Shown here: piece after piece, positions 1-6,066 of the stretch
Numbering within the stretch: the stretch's first letter is position 1
Layout: every line of letters starts with the position of its first letter
DNA from: Actinobacteria bacterium RBG_16_64_13
GTDB taxonomy: Bacteria; Actinomycetota; Thermoleophilia; RBG-16-64-13
Length of the DNA stretch: 8,450 nt
Direction: 5' to 3'
Assembly (NCBI GenBank): GCA_001768675.1
Contig: MELN01000025.1
Span: forward strand, 28,058-36,507
Made by a program: the position numbers and the translations under genes
The notes under the pieces: generated by a model
Told to the model about the DNA's origin: nothing
Seen by the model: only the letters and a program-made list of their open reading frames with translations
Database searches by the model: none

Positions 1-306
1 GAGTGATATGAAGCCGAGAGGGCGCCCGAGAGATCGTGAGACGAGCGCCCATTCCCCTCCCGTCACCGGAAATGCCGTGCCCGCTTCGGCGTAGGCGAAG
101 GCCATCCCCACGCCTATCACCCCGGCTATGATGAACGCCCAGAAAGCGCCGGTGCCCGCGAAGATGAAAGCGATGGGAGCGACGATGAAGACAGACGCGG
201 TCGGAGCCACGCCCGATATGGTCATCATTACGTTGCCGAGGACGTGGAGACCCCGGTCGAGTTCCTGCCTGTAGTGCCCTCGATGCTGCTGACTGTCCCT
301 ATCCAC
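1..306 (-). CDS. APC-superfamily amino acid permease, N-terminal part (runs off left edge)
   Basis: Only the first 102 residues are in the window. The likely role is proton- or ion-coupled uptake of an amino acid or amine across the cytoplasmic membrane. A hydrophilic leader of about 20 residues precedes membrane segment 1 (about 23-50), which carries GVAPTAS (32-38), the unwound TM1 substrate-binding motif usual in this superfamily. Segment 2 follows (about 52-72), ending in AYAEAGTAFPVTGGEWALV (71-89), matching the family's 'YAELgsafPvsGGeY' signature. The GTG start at 306-304 is chosen because an excellent ribosome site, GAGGAGGT (315-322), lies 8 bases upstream. It is downstream of the S58 peptidase on the same strand (109 bp gap), so the two may be co-transcribed, linking uptake to peptide or amide hydrolysis. 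Substrate cannot be told from this fragment. Confidence 0.88.
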   Translation of the reverse strand, partial: MDRDSQQHRGHYRQELDRGLHVLGNVMMTISGVAPTASVFIVAPIAFIFAGTGAFWAFIIAGVIGVGMAFAYAEAGTAFPVTGGEWALVSRSLGRPLGFISL

Positions 307-314
307 TCTGTCAG

Positions 315-322
315 ACCTCCTC
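315..322 (-). promoter_or_regulatory. Strong Shine-Dalgarno for the permease
   Basis: GAGGAGGT on the minus strand lies 8 bases before the GTG at 306. It decides this non-ATG start, since the frame has no ATG until residue 27, inside the first membrane segment. Confidence 0.75.
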
Positions 323-325
323 AAG

Positions 326-346
326 GTTCGAACGTACGCGACGCGT
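326..346. promoter_or_regulatory. Run of palindromes upstream of the permease RBS (possible operator)
   Basis: Three short perfect palindromes lie in a row in the peptidase-permease gap: GTTCGAAC (326-333), CGTACG (333-338) and ACGCGT (341-346), just upstream of the permease ribosome site. They could form an operator or simply be chance in GC-rich DNA. The rest of the gap (347-415) shows only a weak hairpin (GTTGC/GCAAC near 388-404) and no clear terminator or promoter. Confidence 0.22.
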
Positions 347-415
347 CCCCTACGTCTCTGGCCCCGTCATAAGCACCCCCGGCGTTCGTTGCCCGACTCG
401 CAACCCAGCATCGAC

Positions 416-1609
416 CTACGCTAAGGTCACTCTATGCGCGGACATCAGCCCGCAGACGCGCTCGTGAGGGAGCGCGGGAACTCTACGCCCGCCGCAGCCG
501 ACCATGTCGGTGTTGGCCACCAGAACATTGAGCACGGCTTCTTCCACGGCGAAGACCACCGCCGCATACAGCGAGTCGCATTCTCCCCATGGGATCCACT
601 GCTGCGACTCACGCGCCGCGGGCTGTCCGAGCAGCGTGGCTGGGCCGGAGGTCACGCTGCCGGGATTGCCCGTGGAGAAGGCCAGGAATATGTCCCCCGA
701 GAAGTGGGAGCTGGTGGTGCCGGTCCTTGCGAGACCGAGCGGCACCCGCCGCGCGAGGGCCTTGCACTGGCCTGGGAGGAGGGGAGCGTCGGTAGCGACG
801 ATGGTGATGCACGAGCCCGCGCCCGGCGGGGCGAGCCACGACACGTCGTCGAGCGGGTCGTTTTCGCGCAGGTGGATGCCGATTGGGACCCCCGCGATGG
901 TCAGCTCGGGACGCCAGCCGAAGTTGGCCTGCATGAAGACGCCGACCGTGTACTCGCTGTCGCCGAAACGGATCCGCCGGGAGGCGGTGCCCGAGCCTCC
1001 CTTGAACCCGTAGCAGATCATCCCCGTGCCACCCCCCACCGAGCCTTCCTCTATGGGGCCGCCGTGCGCCCCTTCCAGAGCCTCGTACGCGTGTTCGGGC
1101 GTGACGTGAAGCCCGTTGGTGTCGTTCAGATAGCCGTCCCACGTCTCGGCGACAACGGGCAGGGCCCAGAGTTTGGCGAGACTGGGGTGCTTAGCGGTCA
1201 GCCAACGGATCGCCCCCGAGTGCGCGGCACCCACCGAGTGGGTGTTGGTGATCAGGATGGGGGTGGAGAGGAATCCTGTCTCCTCGATCAAGGTCGTGCC
1301 CGTCATTTCGCCGTTACCGTTGAAGGAGAACCAGCCGGCCTGCACCGGATCGGCCGTCCCCTTCCGGCCGCGCGGATGGATGGCGGTCACGCCGGTGCGC
1401 ACAGGACCTTGTCCTTCTGCGAGCGGGCCCTCTCCCGAGATGAGAGTGGTATAGCCGACCTCTACCCCAGGTACATCTGTGATCGCGTTGTAGGGTCCCG
1501 GGTCTCCCTGAAGCGGTATGCCCAGAGCGCGGGCTCGCAGGTGACCCAAGGGCGTGCGGGTCAGGGGACCGGCACCGGCGGGTGATGCTTGAGCCGGGCT
1601 GGGCGGCAT
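416..1609 (-). CDS. S58/P1-family (DmpA/BapA-like) self-processing aminopeptidase
   Basis: The protein has 397 residues, the usual length for this family of Ntn-hydrolase-fold enzymes. Family members release N-terminal residues from peptides, amino-acid amides or beta-peptides after cutting themselves into two subunits. Visible family marks: NAITDVPGVEVGYTT near the N-terminus, an N-rich NTHSVGAAHSGAIR stretch, EEGSVGGGTGMICYGFKGG, QANFG (Asn229, matching the DmpA/BapA oxyanion Asn), and PGAGSCITIVATDAPLLP, where the predicted cut is Gly265/Ser266 and Ser266 becomes the nucleophile. SGDIFLAFSTGN supplies Ser304 and Asp306 at the spacing of the other catalytic residues. No signal peptide is seen, so it is probably cytoplasmic. 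The ATG at 1609 is chosen because GAGAGGAG lies 5-6 bases before it; the in-frame extension to 1717 is unlike the family. It lies between tetR and an amino acid permease, suggesting use of imported peptides or amides. Confidence 0.92.
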   Translation of the reverse strand: MPPSPAQASPAGAGPLTRTPLGHLRARALGIPLQGDPGPYNAITDVPGVEVGYTTLISGEGPLAEGQGPVRTGVTAIHPRGRKGTADPVQAGWFSFNGNGEMTGTTLIEETGFLSTPILITNTHSVGAAHSGAIRWLTAKHPSLAKLWALPVVAETWDGYLNDTNGLHVTPEHAYEALEGAHGGPIEEGSVGGGTGMICYGFKGGSGTASRRIRFGDSEYTVGVFMQANFGWRPELTIAGVPIGIHLRENDPLDDVSWLAPPGAGSCITIVATDAPLLPGQCKALARRVPLGLARTGTTSSHFSGDIFLAFSTGNPGSVTSGPATLLGQPAARESQQWIPWGECDSLYAAVVFAVEEAVLNVLVANTDMVGCGGRRVPALPHERVCGLMSAHRVTLA

Positions 1610-1722
1610 AGTCGCTCCTCTCCGTCCGATGAGCGGCTGCAGAGCGGCTGGAACGCACCGCGTATGTCCGACTGCCGGTCCCCTGCAACCGGTGGCAGCC
1701 CTATCTTTGCCAATCAATTACA

Positions 1723-1774
1723 AATAATAAAGCGGCTGTAAACGCCTTCTGATAGGCGAAAGACAGCCATTATT
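1723..1774. repeat. Nested inverted repeat in AT-rich gap between tetR and peptidase (terminator or operator)
   Basis: The outer arms AATAAT/ATTATT (1723-1728, 1769-1774) enclose GGCTGT/ACAGCC (1734-1739, 1763-1768), which enclose CGCCT/AGGCG (1743-1747, 1754-1758) around a 6-base loop. The two inner stems are perfect and share a centre within half a base; the outer arm is offset by a 5-base bulge. Read on the minus strand, the stem is followed by CTTTATTATTT, so it may be a terminator-like element for tetR. It could equally be a regulator-binding dyad about 115 bp before the peptidase start. Apart from this element, I see nothing firm in 1610-1839. Confidence 0.5.
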
Positions 1775-1839
1775 AGCTGACTGATCATAAGCAAAGAAGG
1801 AGACCAGGCACGCGAAGGAACCGAACCAAAGAGGAGGGA

Positions 1840-2445
1840 CTATTCCCGCAGATCGAGACCCGTCACCAGGCGCGCGTAAGCCAACACCATGCCTTTGGCC
1901 ACGGCTCGGTCGAAGGTGGGGTCGTTCTGCATCATGCGGATCCCGCAGATGTCCTCAAGCGCCACCAGCGTCTGAGCAACGGTGCGCACATCGGCCTTCA
2001 GCGTGAACGCACCGGCAGCCACGCCCAGTTCGAGGATGTTCTCGTACAGAAGCTCCTGTTGCTTGTAGAGGGTCGTCATGAGCACGGAGAACAACTCACT
2101 GCCCCCGGCCCGCTGGGTCCCCTCCCAAAGGAGCCTGGTTTCTGGATCGTCCGGACCAGACGCGACGCCGGAATCGATTGTGGCGACGAGTCGCTCCACC
2201 GGGTCTGGGATAGCGCGAGCCTGGACCATCCGGTTGGTGTAGAACCGCTGGATCGCCTGCCGGTGGGCGTCATGCAGAAGCTCGTCAACGTCGCTGTAGT
2301 AGTACCGGACGGTGTTGGGCGAAACCCCCGCCTCGTGTGCGACATCCTCCACGCGCACCGAGGCCGCGCCATGCCTCACGATGGCACGCTGCGCGGCTTC
2401 CGTCAGTTGTTCGCGACGCGCTGTCTGGTCTTTCTTTCTGGCCAC
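1840..2445 (-). CDS. TetR-family transcriptional regulator
   Basis: The protein has 201 residues: a DNA-binding N-domain and a helical ligand-binding/dimer domain. Residues 10-28 form helix 1, and the helix-turn-helix lies at about 32-51 (VEDVAHEAGVSPNTVRYYY), closely matching the TetR consensus. The C-domain (about 70-201, with LVALEDICGIRM near 160-171) resembles the BetI-type C-terminal fold, a weak family hint. The GTG at 2445 is preferred over an in-frame TTG at 2463 for two reasons: it gives the typical MARKKDQTARREQL start, and a -10 box ends 7 bases upstream, as in leaderless actinobacterial genes. No ribosome site precedes either codon. It is divergent from moaF and upstream of the peptidase and permease on the same strand, so both are plausible targets. 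The ligand is unknown; an amino acid, peptide or amine is inferred from neighbours. Confidence 0.92.
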   Translation of the reverse strand: MARKKDQTARREQLTEAAQRAIVRHGAASVRVEDVAHEAGVSPNTVRYYYSDVDELLHDAHRQAIQRFYTNRMVQARAIPDPVERLVATIDSGVASGPDDPETRLLWEGTQRAGGSELFSVLMTTLYKQQELLYENILELGVAAGAFTLKADVRTVAQTLVALEDICGIRMMQNDPTFDRAVAKGMVLAYARLVTGLDLRE

Positions 2446-2481
2446 GGGTGGAAGTATATACAATCGCGGCCCCGAGCCGAA
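2446..2481 (-). promoter_or_regulatory. Candidate leaderless promoter of tetR with overlapping palindrome
   Basis: On the minus strand TATACT (2453-2458) is a good -10 box with 7 bases between it and the GTG at 2445, so transcription would begin at the start codon. A poor -35 (TTCGGC, 2476-2481) sits 17 bases further up. The palindrome GTATATAC (2454-2461) overlaps the -10 and could be an autoregulatory operator core. Confidence 0.42.
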
Positions 2482-2558
2482 AACGCCGAACGCACCAAAA
2501 CTTGGACCGGCTCTGCAAAGAATGCGTGCCGGGAGATGAACTGTGCCCGCAGTCCGTG

Positions 2559-2564
2559 TATCCT
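2559..2564 (+). promoter_or_regulatory. Weak candidate -10 box for moaF
   Basis: TATCCT is a TAnnnT-type hexamer about 45 bases before the moaF start, leaving a leader of about 38 bases. No convincing -35 element accompanies it, so this is a tentative assignment. Confidence 0.2.
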
Positions 2565-2596
2565 GGCGTCAGTCAAGTCGCTGCCCCGCTCACACG

Positions 2597-2604
2597 AAAG
2601 GAGG
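2597..2604 (+). promoter_or_regulatory. Strong Shine-Dalgarno for moaF
   Basis: AAAGGAGG is followed by 4 bases and then ATG at 2609. It rules out the in-frame upstream start at 2543, which would add 22 residues unlike the family. Confidence 0.8.
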
Positions 2605-2608
2605 ACGC

Positions 2609-3433
2609 ATGTCGGACCCGTCGCGTTGGATTACCGTCGGCGAACTGGCCCAAGCGTTTGCTCCCGACAACAACACTCCGCGGTCCACCGACGAGCTCGC
2701 CGGTAGGACGATCACCCTTCATCTGGAGAACGGCCAGGTCGTCGAGCACCGTTTCGATACCGATGCCAAGCTGGCATGGAGAATGATCGAAGGCTCCGGC
2801 CAAGGTCGCGAGGCAGAGGAGAGCTACGTCGCCACGAAGGTGCGTGAAGACGTCTACTTCGTCGACTTCATCCGCCACCTCGAGCATGCGACCACTGTCA
2901 GTCTGATCCTCGATCTCGGCCTGGGGATCGTAACCGTGCTCGTCGCCAGGCTGCCCGAGGAGGCAGAAACCAGACTACCGCTGGCGACACGGCTCGCCCA
3001 AGGCAAAGAACTCACCGCGGTCAGGGCCGTCTTCTTGAGCGGGGCGGTAGACAAGCCGTTCACGTCCGCGACTCCGCGCCACCAGCCAACGTCCGAGTTG
3101 GTGGGCAAGAGGGTCGAGTACACCTACAGCCCGACAGAGCGCTACGAACACATCTACCTAAACGAGGACTACTACACGTGGCACTGTCTGCTGGGGTCCG
3201 AAAAGGGCCTGGGTGATACCGACCGCTGCCATTACCACAAACTGGCTGACGACCTCTTCTTGTTCGTGTGGAGGGAGAAGATCGTGCCGACGCTTGGCGT
3301 CGTGGTGGTGGACTTCGACATCATGAGAACGGTGGGCAAGATCTTTGGCTACCAGGGCTCAGACCTGGACAAGCTCGCCAACTTCCCGGTCGGCGCTCAC
3401 GCGCGCCTGCTCAATGTGACCGTCCGCTCCTGA
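2609..3433 (+). CDS. moaF: MoaF-family protein
   Basis: The protein has 274 residues, full length for the MoaF family, with both halves present. The N-domain (about 5-115) holds WITVGELAQAFAPDNNT, LAGRTITLHLENGQVVEHRF and YFVDFIRHLEHATTVSLILD. The C-domain (about 160-272) holds LVGKRVEYTYSPTERYEHIYL, YYTWHCLLGSEKGLGDTDRCH, FVWREKIVPTLGVVVVD and KIFGYQGSDL. The biochemical role is unknown. The family was named from the Klebsiella monoamine regulon (moaEF), and the common label 'molybdenum cofactor biosynthesis protein F' seems to come from a name clash. There is no signal peptide or membrane segment, so it should be cytoplasmic; the beta-rich pattern with many aromatics could fit a ligand-binding barrel. 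The ATG at 2609 is chosen because AAAGGAGG (2597-2604) lies 4 bases before it. It is divergent from tetR, which probably controls it, and ends convergent with the glycosyltransferase. Confidence 0.9.
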   Translation: MSDPSRWITVGELAQAFAPDNNTPRSTDELAGRTITLHLENGQVVEHRFDTDAKLAWRMIEGSGQGREAEESYVATKVREDVYFVDFIRHLEHATTVSLILDLGLGIVTVLVARLPEEAETRLPLATRLAQGKELTAVRAVFLSGAVDKPFTSATPRHQPTSELVGKRVEYTYSPTERYEHIYLNEDYYTWHCLLGSEKGLGDTDRCHYHKLADDLFLFVWREKIVPTLGVVVVDFDIMRTVGKIFGYQGSDLDKLANFPVGAHARLLNVTVRS

Positions 3434-3439
3434 GGGAGC
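3426..3439. terminator. Short hairpin over the moaF stop codon in convergent gap
   Basis: GCTCC (3426-3430) and GGAGC (3435-3439) pair across TGAG, so the stem spans the moaF stop. There is no T tract, and the stem is only 5 bp, so termination is uncertain. The convergent gap to the glycosyltransferase stop is just 31 bp and holds nothing better. Confidence 0.3.
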
Positions 3440-3464
3440 CCGCCCGGAGAGCGTCAGGGCTGCG

Positions 3465-4208
3465 CTAGGGTAGGTGGTACAGCGTTCCCTCGGTGGACCC
3501 GCCGTACTCGGAGGGCGACACGACCCTGCCGTTCGCGGCCACCCAATCCAACGTAGCCTGCAGTATCGCCTTTGTGCTCTCCGAAGACTCACCCGACGCC
3601 GGGGAAGAAGAGCCGGAGCCGCTACCTTCTGCGATCAGGACATAGCGCAGTTCTCCTCCCGCGACGAGAGCCGCGAGCCGGCCCGCAGTGGGAAAGGGAT
3701 CGCGGCTCTTGTATCCGCCGATGGTCACCACGGGCTCTCCGGTGGCAAGGATGATCGGTACGGAAGCGGTGGAGGTCTGCACCGCCACCAGGAACTTGGC
3801 GCCTTGCCGGTGGGCCTCCAGGTAGCCGACGAGTGCTGCATCGACACCGAGGTCCTCACCGCCACGAGTGGTCGCGGAGTCGTCGGTTGCCGCGCCCGAA
3901 GGCGGATCAGACGGCGAGACCCCGGGGAAGAGGCTCTGCAGCCCGGCAGGGCCCGGCCCGGCGGCGGCGGCGTTCCCGGTGACGCTCCGCGAGATGGTGC
4001 TGAGGTCGTAGGCCAGGGGACCGGCAAGCAGCGCCGCGACACCTAGTATGGCGACAGCCCCCAAAGGGAACCGCCGAGTTCGCGCGGCCAACGGCACCAC
4101 TCGTACCAGCAACAAGCCCAAGGCAGCGGCCCCACCGAGCGCTGCGACCGCCGTCGCCAGCCCGGGGGCATACCCGGAGACGCGCCCGAGAAGAACCACG
4201 GACCAGGC
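3465..4208 (-). CDS. GT-C glycosyltransferase, C-terminal portion (displaced frame)
   Basis: This frame encodes the last 247 residues of the ArnT/YkcB-like glycosyltransferase whose first part lies just upstream in another frame. It starts mid-protein at AWSVVLLGRVSGYAPGL, continues through two more membrane segments (ATAVAALGGAAALGLLLV and AVAILGVAALLAGPLAYDL), then a Gly/Ala/Ser/Pro linker. It ends with the extracytoplasmic domain typical of YkcB-type putative mannosyltransferases: GVDAALVGYLEAHRQGAKFLVA, PIILATGEPVVTIGGYKSRDP, LAALVAGGELRYVLI, and a C-terminal TLYHLP. A serine-rich stretch (3576-3626) interrupts that domain. No good ribosome site or start is seen at the junction, so independent translation looks unlikely. 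Read together with the upstream part it completes a normal 644-residue enzyme; alone it is half a gene. Confidence 0.82.
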   Translation of the reverse strand, partial: AWSVVLLGRVSGYAPGLATAVAALGGAAALGLLLVRVVPLAARTRRFPLGAVAILGVAALLAGPLAYDLSTISRSVTGNAAAAGPGPAGLQSLFPGVSPSDPPSGAATDDSATTRGGEDLGVDAALVGYLEAHRQGAKFLVAVQTSTASVPIILATGEPVVTIGGYKSRDPFPTAGRLAALVAGGELRYVLIAEGSGSGSSSPASGESSESTKAILQATLDWVAANGRVVSPSEYGGSTEGTLYHLP

Positions 4209-5398
4209 GCGGTGCCGGCTACTGCCGCCGGCAGCAGCCATGTCGCCCAGGGCCGGCCGCGCCCCTGCCGCCACAATTCCACACAGCCGGAGCCGGCCAA
4301 AGCGGCCACTGCGGGCGCCAAGACTACAGTGTAGTAAGAATGGAACGTTCCCTGCGCAAAGCCGAAGACACCGATCATGACGAGGGTCCACAGGCCCCAA
4401 AGCAAGTATCCCGCCCGCTTCTTGTCCGTGCGAGGCGCCCGGCGGGTGGCCCACAAGCCGGCCACCAGACCCACCAGGGCCAACGGGATGAACCATGAGA
4501 CCTGTCCCCCGAGCGCGGTGTTGAAGATCCGCAGCACGCCCGGGTCCCCGCTCATGTTGGACGCAGCGGTGGTGCCACCCAGGTATCCTCCGCTGCGGCC
4601 AAAGACCAAGTCGAGCCACGAATTACCGGTGGTGCCCCCCACGTAGGGACGGGTGGCGTCCGGCCACAACTCGACTACGGCCAGCCACCAGCCTGAGGCC
4701 ACGATAATGGCCACAAGGGGAGCCACCAGGTGCAGGAGTCTGCGGCCAAGCTTGCCAGGGCCGCAGGCGAGATAGACAACCACGAAGGGTGGCACGACCA
4801 AGAAAGCCATGAGCAGCTTGGTAAGAAACGCGAATCCCAGAGCCGCCCCGGCAAGACCGAATCGCCAGGTCGAGCCGCGCTCCACCGCCGACCAGACAGC
4901 CCACGCGGCGAGCAAGAGAAGAAGCGTGAGCATCGCATCTGGATTGTCGTAGCGGAAGATCAACACCGAGACGGGAGTAAGCGCAAAGGCGAGAGCGGCG
5001 ATGAGCGCGGCCACGTCGCCCGCCCAGCGGCGCACGAGCCGGTGAAGGATCAACACCGACGCCACTCCGGCCAGCGCCTGCGGCAGCAACATGCTCCAGC
5101 TGGAGAAGCCGAACAGCCTCGCGGATAGGGCCATGACCCAAATGGAGACCGGCGGCTTGTCGATCGTGATGAACGAGCCAGGATCGAGCGACCCGAAGAA
5201 GAAGGCCTTCCAGCTTACCGTGGCGCTCTTGACGGCGGCCGCGTAGTAGCTGTTGGCCATGCCGTTCCGGGAGAGCGACCAACTGTAGACCAGAAGAGCG
5301 AGGACCGCGATCGCGGCCAAGCCGGCGATCGCCCACCAAGGACGGCGCCCGGAGCCACCCGGCCGCGGGCGAGCCATCCTCTTCGGCCACCGCGTCAA
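4043..5398 (-). CDS. ArnT/PMT_2-type (YkcB-like) membrane glycosyltransferase, N-terminal portion, frame broken at about 4208
   Basis: This is a GT-C-fold enzyme that would move a sugar from a polyprenyl-phosphate carrier to an acceptor outside the membrane. Residues 1-397 are authentic: a basic leader, TM1 (about 21-40), then a large outer loop with GMANSYYAAAVKSA, SWKAFFFGSLDPGS and ITIDKPPVSIW, the conserved catalytic-loop region of the family (Asp72 and Asp80 present). About ten hydrophobic segments follow, with FRYDNPDAML and FLTKLL loops. After residue 397 the frame shifts into 54 non-homologous residues. The TTG at 5398 overlaps the DUF4956 stop (TTGA, 5395-5398), supporting translational coupling; an ATG at 5377 is an alternative start. 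It is the last gene of the CotH-VTC-DUF4956 operon. The acceptor and sugar are unknown; related proteins are often called mannosyltransferases. Confidence 0.85.
   Translation of the reverse strand: MTRWPKRMARPRPGGSGRRPWWAIAGLAAIAVLALLVYSWSLSRNGMANSYYAAAVKSATVSWKAFFFGSLDPGSFITIDKPPVSIWVMALSARLFGFSSWSMLLPQALAGVASVLILHRLVRRWAGDVAALIAALAFALTPVSVLIFRYDNPDAMLTLLLLLAAWAVWSAVERGSTWRFGLAGAALGFAFLTKLLMAFLVVPPFVVVYLACGPGKLGRRLLHLVAPLVAIIVASGWWLAVVELWPDATRPYVGGTTGNSWLDLVFGRSGGYLGGTTAASNMSGDPGVLRIFNTALGGQVSWFIPLALVGLVAGLWATRRAPRTDKKRAGYLLWGLWTLVMIGVFGFAQGTFHSYYTVVLAPAVAALAGSGCVELWRQGRGRPWATWLLPAAVAGTAPGPWFFSGASPGMPPGWRRRSQRSVGPLPWACCWYEWCRWPRELGGSLWGLSPY
4205..4213 (-). other. Frameshift junction inside the glycosyltransferase
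   Basis: On the minus strand the upstream frame reads ...GCC GGC ACC GCG, and the downstream frame resumes GCC TGG TCC, sharing the base at 4208. One extra base in GCG(G)CC would give ...AVAGTAAWSVVLLGRV, a smooth family-like sequence. A single-base loss explains both frames. There is no slippery heptamer or clear downstream structure for programmed frameshifting. It is either a real mutation or an assembly/read error in GC-rich sequence. Confidence 0.82.
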
Positions 5399-6066
5399 CC
5401 GACGAATATCTCCAGACGGGATGGCGCCGTGAGCGCGCTCAGTTCGTTGGTGAACGCCGTCCAGTCGAACGTGGGCTGTTTGTGGTAGTGGTACTGAAGG
5501 TTCACCTTGCCGTCGACCATGGACATGGACTCCATTTTGAGACCCTTCAGCCTCGTGGCCAGAAAGTCCTTGACCTTGGCTTCGATCTGGGCGAAGTCGG
5601 CCTGTTCGAGCGAGATCATGAGGCCGCCCCGACTGCCCCCCGCGAAACGGCGCCGCAGAAGCCAGTTGCCTCCCAGCACCAGGAACGCGACCACCATGAG
5701 TAGAGCGATCACCATGAAGTTACCGGTCGCGGCCCCGATAGAGGAGGCTATGAGCAGGAGAAGGAAGCCGATCTCAGCCGGATCCTTCACCGGGGTGCGA
5801 AAGCGCACGAACGACAAGGCGCCCAACAGGCCCAGGGAGAGAGGTATGGACGTCTGGATCCCCAGGAAGAGGACGGTGATCGCGGGGCCTCCGAGCAAGA
5901 ACATGCGGTGAACGCCCGCGCCTATGTGCCGTGACCCGTAGAACAGCTGGTACATGAAGTATGCGGCCAGGGAGAAGACTAGGGAGAAGGCCAGGGCGAT
6001 TATCGCTTCGGTCCAGCTAAGCGAAGACAGCATCCCCTGCCAAGTCGAGGTCAGTTGCTCCCACAT
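5395..6066 (-). CDS. DUF4956 membrane protein
   Basis: The protein has 223 residues with four membrane segments (about 20-41, 56-82, 99-114 and 117-137) and a soluble C-terminal domain (about 140-223). The hallmark of the DUF4956 family is ALSFVRFRTPVKDPAEIGFLL (83-103): a charged, conserved loop between segments 2 and 3. The function is not established. The family is repeatedly found next to VTC-domain polyphosphate polymerases and CotH kinases, as here, so a partnership is likely. The C-domain has an alpha/beta pattern (ISLEQADFAQIEAKVKDFL, then strand-like VNLQYHYHK) that might sense or bind a ligand. The ATG at 6066 is chosen because AGAGGTGG lies 4 bases upstream; the longer in-frame start at 6135 lies within the VTC gene. 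It overlaps the VTC stop by 16 bp and its own stop overlaps the glycosyltransferase start by 4 bp. Confidence 0.92.
   Translation of the reverse strand: MWEQLTSTWQGMLSSLSWTEAIIALAFSLVFSLAAYFMYQLFYGSRHIGAGVHRMFLLGGPAITVLFLGIQTSIPLSLGLLGALSFVRFRTPVKDPAEIGFLLLLIASSIGAATGNFMVIALLMVVAFLVLGGNWLLRRRFAGGSRGGLMISLEQADFAQIEAKVKDFLATRLKGLKMESMSMVDGKVNLQYHYHKQPTFDWTAFTNELSALTAPSRLEIFVG

Noticed and set aside
322..335. GGTTCGAA stretch resembling a tRNA T-arm
   Set aside because: No acceptor, D-arm or anticodon stem can be built around it in the short gap.
434..1585. Long open frame of 383 codons on the plus strand
   Set aside because: It lies wholly antisense to the S58 peptidase, has an Arg/Gly/Ala-rich composition typical of a GC-rich mirror frame, and resembles no family. 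The minus-strand gene has full motifs and a ribosome site.
1610..1717. 36-residue N-terminal extension of the S58 peptidase
   Set aside because: The extension is Cys/Arg-rich and unlike the family, and the ATG at 1609 has a proper ribosome site.
2059..2706. Plus-strand open frame of 215 codons across tetR and the start of moaF
   Set aside because: It is antisense to a clear TetR protein and out of frame with moaF, with no recognisable domain.
4195..4220. Programmed -1 ribosomal frameshift in the glycosyltransferase
   Set aside because: There is no X XXY YYZ slippery heptamer, no suitable Shine-Dalgarno-like stimulator and no obvious pseudoknot. A simple one-base indel explains it better.
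4209..4619. Upstream extension of the C-terminal glycosyltransferase frame as an independent gene start
   Set aside because: Above about 4208 this frame encodes non-membrane, family-unlike sequence opposite in phase to the real transferase frame. It is open only by chance.
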